From a bacterium (GTDB lineage: Bacteria > CG2-30-53-67 > CG2-30-70-394), in assembly GCA_024278555.1 (NCBI GenBank), contig JAJRSX010000096.1, positions 1 through 12,241 of the forward strand: a stretch of 12,241 nt of DNA, given 5' to 3'. This document shows positions 5,246 to 11,385 of this stretch, one piece after another (position 1 is the stretch's first letter; every line of letters starts with the position of its first letter). The notes under the pieces were generated by a model, which made no database searches, was not told where the DNA came from, and saw nothing but the letters and a program-made list of their open reading frames with translations. The translations under genes were made by a program, and so were the position numbers.

Positions 5246-7723
5246 TTACGGCGAGACCACGTAGGGCCGCATCATCTCGTTGTCCTCATGCTCGACGATG
5301 TGGCAGTGCCACACGTAGAGGCCGGCGACGTCGAAGGTCGCCTTCACCCGGGTGATCTCCCCCGGGTAGGCAATCACCGTGTCCTTCATCCCCATCTCCC
5401 ACGGCTCGGGCGGCCGGTTGGTGCCGGGGATCGCCAGGCCGGTGAGGGGGTCGAAGAGCTGCCGGTCCACCACCTCGAAGCGCACCAGGTGGAGGTGCAT
5501 CGGGTGGCCGTCGACGGTGGTGTTGTAGATCTCCCACACCTCGGTGTTGCCCACGGTGGGGTTCTCGGTGACATTCACCATGCGGATCGAGCCGTCCGCC
5601 ATGGCCACCGCCGCCGGGGTGGAGACGCCGCTGGTGTCGGTCCACTTGAGGGGCGTGGAGACGCCGGCGACCGGATCATAGGTCCCGAGCAGGGCTGCCT
5701 TCGGCGCCATCTCCACACCACCCGCGGCAGTGCAGGTGGCGAGGAAGTTGGGATCCCCTGGAGGGCCGACAAAGAGGGTGGTGATCGCCCCGGCCGGCGA
5801 GATGGAGACGCACACCTGGCCCGACCCCTCCTCGTTGAGAGAGACGGTGCGGGTCGGCCCGTTGGCCACCGGCAGGGCCGGCTCGGCGTTGAGCACCAGC
5901 CGCTTCGGGTTGGTGGCGGCGTTCAGGTTGGGGGTGATGCCGTCGGCCAGCACCGGGTCGGTGGGTGAGGCACCCAGGGGGCCGCCGAGGGCCGCCGGGG
6001 TGGCGTTGACCACGAACTGCATCACCTGGCCGGTGGTGGCGGGATCGGCGGGGATCGTCGGGAAGCCGCCGAAGGGGGCGTCAGGCGCGGTGTTGTACAT
6101 GGTCACCACGGTACCGTTGGGCACCTTGGAGAAGTCGACGATCACGTCGGCCCGCTCGGCGAGCCCCATGAGCAGCGCCTGCTGCTTGCTCAGGAACTTC
6201 ACCTTGGCCGGCTTGGTGCCCAGACCGTCGTGGATCTTGGCGTCGCCCGCCTTGATCTCCACCACCTGCGGCAGGAAGCCCTGCTCGGCGCCGATCTGGA
6301 AGAAGGGGAGCTGCTTGATCTTGACCTTCGGCTTCTTGCCCTTCTTGCCCTTCTTGCCCTTCTTGCCCTTCTTGATCTCCGTGTAGCTCATCGACAGGTT
6401 GAGGAAGCGTGAGTTGCAGCCGTTGAGCAGGCGGAAGCGATAGCGGGCCGGGGCGACCTCCATCACCGGCCAGGTGGTGCCGTTGACCACCATGGTGTTG
6501 AAGAAGGCCTCCGGGTTCCAGATCGGGGCGATGTCCGAGGTGGGGACGTAGGGGCCGGTGAAGCCGTCGAAGAAGGTGCGACTCGCCGGGTAGAAGAGGG
6601 AGCCGTCGGCGTTAAACGACCGGTCCTGGATCACCACCGGGATCTCCCGGTACTTCTCCCGCTGGCCGCCGAGGGCGGCGGGGAAGTTGGTGGTGGCGAG
6701 GGTCTCACCGGCGACCGGCGCCGGCCCGGGAAGGACTGCCGGGAGGCCGGTGGTGCCGTCGACGGCGCCGTCATACACGCCGCCGCGCACCAGCCAGAAG
6801 CCGGCCGGGCCGGCGTAGACGTTGGAGCGGGTCATCCCCAGGGCGTGGTCGTGGTACCACAGGGTGGCGGCCGGCTGGTCGTTGCGGTAGAGGTAGTCGG
6901 CGTAGCCGAGGTTGCCCGGGTTGGTCCCCGGCACCACGTTGCTCGCGTCGTCGAACATCGTGCCGCTGGTGGCGTACCCGGCCGGGATGTTGTTCGCCGC
7001 CGGCAGCCACCACGCCTCCGGGTAGCCGTCGGAGTGGGTATCCACATGGGCACCGTGGACGTGGGTGACGATCGGCACCGGCCCGGTGTAGGGGGTCGGG
7101 TCGAGGGTCATGCAGTCGGTACGGTTGGTGCCGTCGGTGCACCCCACCGCCGGCGGGTTGGCCCAGTGGAGGGTCTGGTCGACCGGCAGCAGATGCGGGA
7201 TGTAGTTACACGCCGGGTCGGTGAGCGGCATCAGGGAGGCGTTGCAGGCGATCGGGTCGGCCACCAGCTCGTTGCGCCAGCGCACCGCGACCGGCGCCAT
7301 GGAGGTGGTCTCCAGGGTGTAGGCCGGGTAGTTGAACTGGGAGTTGGGGGCCGGGGCGATGCCGACGCCGCCGCCCAGGGCGGTGGAGTCGGGAAGGGGG
7401 TCCGCCTCCGGGCCGTAGGACCACACGGTGGTCGGAGGGAAGGCGTCCAGCCGGCCGTTGAGGGTGTTCCAGACCCCGCCCGGCAGGATCTGCTGCTGGA
7501 ACTGGCGCACTGCGATGTCGTAGTTGTTGGCCACCGGCAGCCCGGTAAGCGGATCGGTGGTGGTGTTCATCACCGGCGGGATCACCAGCGGGGTGACGAA
7601 CTTCGGGATGGTGAGGGGGTCGAGGGTGCCGCCCGGCAGGGGCTGGGCCTGCGCCGTCAGAGCGGTGGTGACCGCCAGGAGCAGGGCTCCGGTGGCGATC
7701 CCGAGTCGTCTTGTGAGTCTCAT
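5246..7723 (-). CDS. Exported multicopper oxidase, CotA/bilirubin-oxidase-like, with Lys-Gly repeat
   Basis: The 825-residue protein starts with a signal peptide (about 1-26, LTAQAQ). All four copper-binding blocks are present. They are HVHGAH (221-226), WYHDHALG (289-296), HPMHLHL (740-746) and HCHIVEHEDNEMM (806-818). His740, Cys807, His812 and axial Met817 fit the type 1 copper, and the other histidines the trinuclear cluster. Context around the ligands (SDGYPEAWW, NVYAGPAGFWLV) is CotA-like. Such enzymes oxidise phenols, bilirubin-type pigments or metal ions such as Mn(II), Fe(II) or Cu(I) and reduce oxygen to water. At 825 residues it is much longer than CotA (about 500), with inserted loops, including 451-464 (KKG repeats). 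GGAGGAA sits five bases before the ATG. It is a single-gene unit with its own sigma-54 promoter and terminator. The substrate is unknown. Confidence 0.95.
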   Translation of the reverse strand: MRLTRRLGIATGALLLAVTTALTAQAQPLPGGTLDPLTIPKFVTPLVIPPVMNTTTDPLTGLPVANNYDIAVRQFQQQILPGGVWNTLNGRLDAFPPTTVWSYGPEADPLPDSTALGGGVGIAPAPNSQFNYPAYTLETTSMAPVAVRWRNELVADPIACNASLMPLTDPACNYIPHLLPVDQTLHWANPPAVGCTDGTNRTDCMTLDPTPYTGPVPIVTHVHGAHVDTHSDGYPEAWWLPAANNIPAGYATSGTMFDDASNVVPGTNPGNLGYADYLYRNDQPAATLWYHDHALGMTRSNVYAGPAGFWLVRGGVYDGAVDGTTGLPAVLPGPAPVAGETLATTNFPAALGGQREKYREIPVVIQDRSFNADGSLFYPASRTFFDGFTGPYVPTSDIAPIWNPEAFFNTMVVNGTTWPVMEVAPARYRFRLLNGCNSRFLNLSMSYTEIKKGKKGKKGKKGKKPKVKIKQLPFFQIGAEQGFLPQVVEIKAGDAKIHDGLGTKPAKVKFLSKQQALLMGLAERADVIVDFSKVPNGTVVTMYNTAPDAPFGGFPTIPADPATTGQVMQFVVNATPAALGGPLGASPTDPVLADGITPNLNAATNPKRLVLNAEPALPVANGPTRTVSLNEEGSGQVCVSISPAGAITTLFVGPPGDPNFLATCTAAGGVEMAPKAALLGTYDPVAGVSTPLKWTDTSGVSTPAAVAMADGSIRMVNVTENPTVGNTEVWEIYNTTVDGHPMHLHLVRFEVVDRQLFDPLTGLAIPGTNRPPEPWEMGMKDTVIAYPGEITRVKATFDVAGLYVWHCHIVEHEDNEMMRPYVVSP
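6332..6373 (-). repeat. 9-bp tandem repeat encoding Lys-Lys-Gly
   Basis: CTTCTTGCC on the plus strand occurs four times in perfect tandem plus a final CTTCTT, 42 bases in all. On the coding strand it encodes KKGKKGKKGKKGKK (residues 451-464 of the multicopper oxidase), followed by more basic residues (PKVKIK). The perfect unit identity makes copy-number change by replication slippage likely. Because the unit is 9 bp, such changes keep the frame. Confidence 0.95.
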
Positions 7724-7818
7724 CGAGGTTCCTCCAAACAGGGAAGGGGGGTATGGGGTGTGCGCCGAGGCCGTCGGACTCTCCTCCTGCGTCCCCGGTG
7801 CGGGACAAAGGCGGGTAA

Positions 7819-7834
7819 TGCAAGGGGGGTGCCA
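7819..7834 (-). promoter_or_regulatory. Sigma-54 (-24/-12) promoter of the multicopper oxidase gene
   Basis: The minus strand reads TGGCAC, five C, TTGCA. GG and GC fall at the required spacing, and it matches the canonical TGGCAC-N5-TTGCW at every informative position. The predicted transcription start is near 7808, giving an 85-base leader. A short stem (GTCCC 7791-7795 with GGGAC 7802-7806) lies at the start of that leader, and an AGGAGGAG at 7781-7788 without a nearby start codon lies within it. The adjacent gene upstream encodes a sigma-54 activator, which strongly supports the call. Confidence 0.88.
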
Positions 7835-7852
7835 ACGACGGGATTCCCTAAA

Positions 7853-7904
7853 GGACTACGAAATAACCATTGTTTTCCGTAGTCGCCTGTTTTCCGTAGT
7901 CGCC
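7853..7904. promoter_or_regulatory. Candidate activator binding sites: 17-bp tandem repeat plus inverted half-site
   Basis: TGTTTTCCGTAGTCGCC occurs twice, perfectly and back to back, at 7871-7887 and 7888-7904. GGACTACGAAA at 7853-7863 is the same core in the opposite orientation, so the nearest pair makes an inverted repeat around AT-rich DNA. The set spans about -45 to -96 relative to the predicted sigma-54 start. These are good candidates for enhancer sites of the neighbouring Fis-family activator. A different repressor or anti-activator is an alternative. Confidence 0.65.
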
Positions 7905-7928
7905 CTGCCACCCCTGACGCCGATGACA

Positions 7929-7950
7929 TGACACCCGTCCGGGGGTGACA
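7929..7950. other. Imperfect palindrome between activator and oxidase genes
   Basis: TGACACCC (7929-7936) and GGGTGACA (7943-7950) are inverted copies matching at 7 of 8 positions around a 6-base centre. It lies about -121 to -142 from the oxidase start, where sigma-54 enhancer sites are common. It also lies only 15 bases after the activator stop codon, where a terminator could be. There is no T-run on the minus strand, which argues against an intrinsic terminator. Confidence 0.45.
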
Positions 7951-7964
7951 GGCGGCGGCCTCGC

Positions 7965-9320
7965 TTACGATAGGCCGTACCGCTTCAGCTTGCGGTACAG
8001 GGTGCGCTCGCTGATCCCGAGGGCATCGGCGGTGTGGCGCCGGTGGCCGTGGTGGCGGGCGAGGGCGTCGGCGAGGTAGATCCGCTCCGACTCCGCCGGT
8101 GGCGGTGGCATGGCCCCCACCCGGCCGGCAACACCGACCCGGTCGGTGGCCACCGCAGGGGTGTGGTCTTGCCGCTCGCGGATCGCGCGCAGGACGGTCT
8201 CCGCCTCGATCTTTCCCATGGGGGAGTAGGCGGCGGCCACCTGGAGGATATTCCTGAGCTCGCGCACGTTGCCCGGGTAGGGGTAGCCCTTCAGGGCCTC
8301 CACCGCCGCCTTCGAGATCCGATAGGCGGGGCGGTTCGGCGGCGGCGGGATGTGGCGCAGGAGCTCCGCCACGATCAGCGGCAGGTCCTCCATCCGATCG
8401 CGCAGGGGCGGCAGCTCCACGGTGAAGCAGGCGATCCGGTGGAAGAGGTCCTCGCGGAAGGCCCCCGCTGCCACCTCCTCCCAGAGGGTCCGGTTGGTGG
8501 CGGCGACGATCCGCACGTCCACCTTCACCACCCGGTCACCGCCCACCCGCCGCACCTCCTGGCTCTCGAGGACACGCAGGAGCTTCGCCTGGACGGCGAG
8601 GGGCATCTCGCCGATCTCGTCGAGGAAGAGGGTGCCGCCGTGGGCGAGCTCCACCATCCCCTTGCGCTCCCCCACGCTGTCGGTGAAGGCGCCGCGCTCG
8701 TGGCCGAAGATCTCGCTCTCGAAGAGGGTCGCGGGCACCGCCGCGCAGTCGAGGCAGAGGAAGGGGCGCCTGGCCCGTTCCGAGTGCTGGTGGATGAAGC
8801 GGGCGGCTAGCTCCTTGCCGGTGCCGGTCTCCCCGACCAGGAGGACCGGACCGACCGACCGGGCGGCCGAGGTGAGCGCCTCCACCATCTCTAGGAAAAG
8901 GTGCGAGCGGCCCACCATCCGCCGCTCCCCCGGACGGGTGCCCACGCGGCCGGGGTGGTCGGCGAGCTCCTCCACCGTCTCGGCGTAGTAGCGGGTGCCG
9001 TCGGCGGCGGTGATCGGGTAGAGGTGGACGCGCACCCAGCGGATCTCGCCCTCGGCGTCGTAGTGGGTGTGGAGGCAGGCGTGGGGGAGGCCGGTGGCGC
9101 GGGCGTGGGCCAGGGGGCACTCCTCCCCGTCCTGGTCACACGGCCGCGGCCGGTGGTGGGAGACCTCGTGGCACGGCCGCCCGACCACCCCGCCGGCGCG
9201 GGGGGCGAAGGTCTGCTCCCAGGCGCGGTTCGTTGCGACTACCCGCAACCCCTCGTCGAGGACCATGAAGGGACGCTCGTGGGTCTCCAGCCACGCCTGT
9301 AGATCGAAACTCGGCCCCAT
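7965..9320 (-). CDS. Sigma-54-dependent transcriptional activator (PAS - AAA+ - Fis HTH)
   Basis: The 451-residue protein has an N-terminal PAS-like sensor (about 15-118). An AAA+ domain follows, with Walker A GETGTGKE (163-170), loop GAFTDS (210-215), Walker B TLFLDEIGE (230-238), VAATNR (272-277) and the NVREL block (351-355). A Fis-type helix-turn-helix ends it (about 412-450, SERTLYRKLKRYG). It would bind enhancers and use ATP to open sigma-54 promoters. There is no receiver domain, so the signal is probably sensed directly by PAS. The PAS has Cys50, Cys61 and Cys68 (C-x10-C-x6-CP), plus Cys83 and several histidines, suggesting a metal, heme or redox centre. The loop is GAFTDS rather than GAFTGA, keeping the key threonine. 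The next gene downstream, the copper oxidase, carries a sigma-54 promoter and is the likely target. A GGGAG precedes the ATG. Confidence 0.94.
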   Translation of the reverse strand: MGPSFDLQAWLETHERPFMVLDEGLRVVATNRAWEQTFAPRAGGVVGRPCHEVSHHRPRPCDQDGEECPLAHARATGLPHACLHTHYDAEGEIRWVRVHLYPITAADGTRYYAETVEELADHPGRVGTRPGERRMVGRSHLFLEMVEALTSAARSVGPVLLVGETGTGKELAARFIHQHSERARRPFLCLDCAAVPATLFESEIFGHERGAFTDSVGERKGMVELAHGGTLFLDEIGEMPLAVQAKLLRVLESQEVRRVGGDRVVKVDVRIVAATNRTLWEEVAAGAFREDLFHRIACFTVELPPLRDRMEDLPLIVAELLRHIPPPPNRPAYRISKAAVEALKGYPYPGNVRELRNILQVAAAYSPMGKIEAETVLRAIRERQDHTPAVATDRVGVAGRVGAMPPPPAESERIYLADALARHHGHRRHTADALGISERTLYRKLKRYGLS

Positions 9321-9396
9321 GGCGTTGTCTCCCAGCCTCCTGCACCGTCTTCCTGACGCTGGAGGGATCCGGGCGGTGGTCGATCCCTCTCTTCCA

Positions 9397-9412
9397 TATA
9401 TTTAGCAATATA
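9397..9412. promoter_or_regulatory. AT-rich inverted repeat, probable activator promoter zone
   Basis: TATATT (9397-9402) and AATATA (9407-9412) form a perfect 6-bp inverted repeat around TAGC. They sit in the only strongly AT-rich island of the region, about 80 bases before the activator start. It is a plausible -10 region and/or operator for the minus-strand activator gene; the hexamers are not assignable. Confidence 0.4.
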
Positions 9413-9485
9413 CGTACCGGCCGGCCCCGATCCCGCCGCGGACCGCCCGGGCGACAACACAGGCCTCTTTCCTTGCGGGAAAAAC

Positions 9486-9526
9486 GTCGTATTTTACCTC
9501 ACGACAACGTCATGACACGATACGAC
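9486..9526. promoter_or_regulatory. Spaced inverted repeat GTCGTAT / ATACGAC with central palindrome
   Basis: GTCGTAT (9486-9492) and ATACGAC (9520-9526) are perfect inverted copies separated by 27 bases. The 8-bp palindrome GTCATGAC lies between them (9509-9516). The arrangement looks like a regulator site upstream of the radical SAM gene, but chance cannot be excluded. Confidence 0.35.
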
Positions 9527-9577
9527 ACCATCCGCTTATGGCGTCGCCCCCCCGGCCCCCACCACCACACCGGGGGT

Positions 9578-9613
9578 GGCGCAGGGGTGCGCCAATTGAC
9601 GCACCCCTGCGCC
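9578..9613 (+). other. Strong stem-loop in the radical SAM leader, followed by a second small hairpin
   Basis: GGCGCAGGGGTGCG (9578-9591) and CGCACCCCTGCGCC (9600-9613) are perfect 14-bp inverted repeats around CCAATTGA. A second hairpin, GGGCC-AAAT-GGCCC (9619-9632), follows after five bases. No T-run follows, so it is not a standard terminator on either strand. Stable hairpins just before the radical SAM coding region suggest an untranslated leader, an mRNA-stabilising structure or a REP-like element. This argues that translation starts after them. Confidence 0.7.
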
Positions 9614-9660
9614 GCAAAGGGCCAAATGGCCCACCTCCACCACGAATCCCGCGGGGGGCG

Positions 9661-11385
9661 GTGGTGAGACACGGTGGCCACGGGGGGCCGGCGGCGGTGG
9701 AGCGCCTCCTCGGGCCGGGGCCGGGGGAGGGGCGGTTCGCCATCGCCCTCTGCTTCCCCAACACCTACCGGGTGGGGATGGCGAACCTCGGCTTTCAGGT
9801 GGTCTCCGGGCTCCTCGCCTCGCTCCCCGGCTGCCGCTGCGAGCGCTGCTTCCTCCCGGTGGACGGCCGCGGCCGCCCCCAGCCCGACCGGGAGGCGCGC
9901 TCGGTGGAGAGCGGCCGCCCCCTGTCGCGCTTCGACCTCATCTGCTTTGCGGCGCCTTTTGAGGAGGACTACCTCCACATCGTCGAGATGGTCCGTGCCG
10001 CGGGGATCGCGCCGCGCGCCGCAACACGGCCGGCGTGGCCCTACCTGCTCGCCGGAGGCACCGGCGTCTCCCTCAACCCCGAGCCGGTCGCCCCCCTCTT
10101 CGACGCGATCTTCCTCGGCGAGGCCGAGGAGGCGCTGGGGCCGGTGGTGGCCCGCCTCCGCGCCCTGCGCGCCACCACCGCCGACCGCGAGGTGATCGGC
10201 CGCGAGCTCGCCGACCTCCCCGGGGTCTACGTGCCGGCCGGGTACGAGCCCCACTACGACGGCGGCCGCTTCGCCGGCCTCACCCCGCGGCCCGGCTTCC
10301 CGCAACGGGTGGCGCGCCAGTGGCTGGCCGACCTCGCCGACCACCCGACCCACTCCCGCTTCATCCCGCGCGAGTCGGTCTTCGGCGACATGTTCCTCCT
10401 GGAGAGCTCCCGCGGCTGCCCGCGCCAGTGCCGCTTCTGCACCGCCGGCTACGCCGACAACCCCCCCCGCCACCACCCTTTGGCGCGCCTCCTGGCGGAG
10501 GTGGAGGCGGCCCTGCCGTATACCCGCCGCATCGGCCTGGTGGCGCCGTCGCCCGGCGACCACCCGGACTTTCCGGCCCTGGTGGAGGGGCTGGTGGCCC
10601 GTGGTGCCACGGTCTCGCCGTCGTCGATCCGCATCGACCACCTCACCCCGTCGGTGGTCGACCTCCTGGTGCGCTCCGGCAACCGGTCGCTCACCCTGGC
10701 GCCGGAGGGGGGGAGCGAATGGATGCGGCAGGTGGTGAGCAAGGGGTTCGACGAGGCCCAGATCCTCGCCGCGTCCACCACCCTCGCGGGCGCGGGCATC
10801 GACCGGGTGAAGCTCTACCTGATGGTCGGCCTCCCGGGGGAGGGCGATGGGGACGTGGAGGAGATGGCCGCCCTGGTGGCGGCGGTGCGCGACCGCTTCC
10901 TGCCGGGCTGGCGGCGTGCCGGCCGCGCCGGGCGGATCACCGTGTCGCTCAACCAGCTCATCCCCAAGCCCCACACCCCCTTCCAGTGGGCCCCCCTGGA
11001 GGAGTTCGCCTCGGTGGCCGCCAAGGTCGCCCTCCTGCGCGAGCGGCTCGCGCGCCTCGGCAACGTGGTCCTCGACTGCGAGGGGGAGCTGAAGGTGGCG
11101 GTGGAGGCCCTCCTGTCGCGCGGCGACCGGCGCGCCGCCGACCTCCTGGAGCGGGCGGCCGCCGCCCGCGGCCGCTGGCGGCGGGTGCTGCCGGCGTGGC
11201 TGGAGGCGACCAACACCGACATCCACGCCCCGATCGAGAGGGGCGCGCCCCTGCCGTGGGGCCACGTGGACAGCGGCGTCATTACCCCCTACCTGGCCCG
11301 CGAGGCCCACCGGGCGGCGCTCGGGAAAGAGAGCCGGGTGTGTCCGCCGGATCTAGTCGGCGGCCACAAGTGCGGCGTCTGCTAG
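9661..11385 (+). CDS. Radical SAM protein with B12-binding-like N-terminal half
   Basis: An N-terminal Rossmann-like half precedes the radical SAM domain. It contains AIALCFPNTYRVGMANLGFQ (about 28-47), a cobalamin-domain-like feature of TIGR03960-type proteins, and LAGGTGVSLNPEP further on. The 4Fe-4S motif CPRQCRFC has Cys253, 257 and 260 (574-residue numbering), which bind the cluster that cleaves S-adenosylmethionine. Typical LAPEGGS and MVGLPGE blocks follow. A C-terminal Cys561, 571 and 574 (ending CGVC) may bind another cluster. The reaction is unknown, and no B12-binding DxHxxG motif was seen. The frame is open back to an ATG at 9538, but those 41 residues are proline/arginine-rich and encoded through strong hairpins. 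I therefore prefer GTG 9661 (or 9664); GTG 9697 is also possible. The stop codon abuts the transposase remnant. Confidence 0.85.
   Translation: MVRHGGHGGPAAVERLLGPGPGEGRFAIALCFPNTYRVGMANLGFQVVSGLLASLPGCRCERCFLPVDGRGRPQPDREARSVESGRPLSRFDLICFAAPFEEDYLHIVEMVRAAGIAPRAATRPAWPYLLAGGTGVSLNPEPVAPLFDAIFLGEAEEALGPVVARLRALRATTADREVIGRELADLPGVYVPAGYEPHYDGGRFAGLTPRPGFPQRVARQWLADLADHPTHSRFIPRESVFGDMFLLESSRGCPRQCRFCTAGYADNPPRHHPLARLLAEVEAALPYTRRIGLVAPSPGDHPDFPALVEGLVARGATVSPSSIRIDHLTPSVVDLLVRSGNRSLTLAPEGGSEWMRQVVSKGFDEAQILAASTTLAGAGIDRVKLYLMVGLPGEGDGDVEEMAALVAAVRDRFLPGWRRAGRAGRITVSLNQLIPKPHTPFQWAPLEEFASVAAKVALLRERLARLGNVVLDCEGELKVAVEALLSRGDRRAADLLERAAAARGRWRRVLPAWLEATNTDIHAPIERGAPLPWGHVDSGVITPYLAREAHRAALGKESRVCPPDLVGGHKCGVC

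Larger units (their letters stand above)
9321..9660. other. Divergent intergenic/leader region between activator and radical SAM genes
   Basis: This 340-base stretch has no supported protein gene. It holds an AT-rich island near 9395-9415, far below the local GC level and the likeliest site of promoters. It also holds inverted repeats at 9397-9412, 9486-9526, 9578-9613 and 9619-9632, and the palindrome CCGGCCGG at 9417-9424. No -35/-10 pair could be assigned with confidence to either gene. No sigma-54 motif was seen here. Confidence 0.55.

Noticed and set aside
7781-7788. AGGAGGAG (minus strand) as a start site of a leader peptide before the oxidase
   Set aside because: No ATG, GTG or TTG follows at a usable distance.
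7871-7904. CRISPR-like array
   Set aside because: Only two 17-bp units exist, with no spacer between them and no cas genes nearby; a regulatory repeat fits better.
9578-9632. Intrinsic terminator
   Set aside because: The hairpins are strong but neither strand has a T-run after them, and the nearest upstream gene on the same strand is far away.
9538-9660. N-terminal extension of the radical SAM protein from the first ATG
   Set aside because: The 41 residues are Pro/Arg-rich, unlike the family, and are encoded by strong inverted repeats; GTG starts at 9661-9666 give a normal protein. Not fully excluded.
9499-11310. Long 603-residue open frame on the minus strand
   Set aside because: It lies opposite the radical SAM gene, is dominated by Gly, Arg, Glu and His low-complexity composition and shows no family motif. 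It is a by-product of the high GC content.
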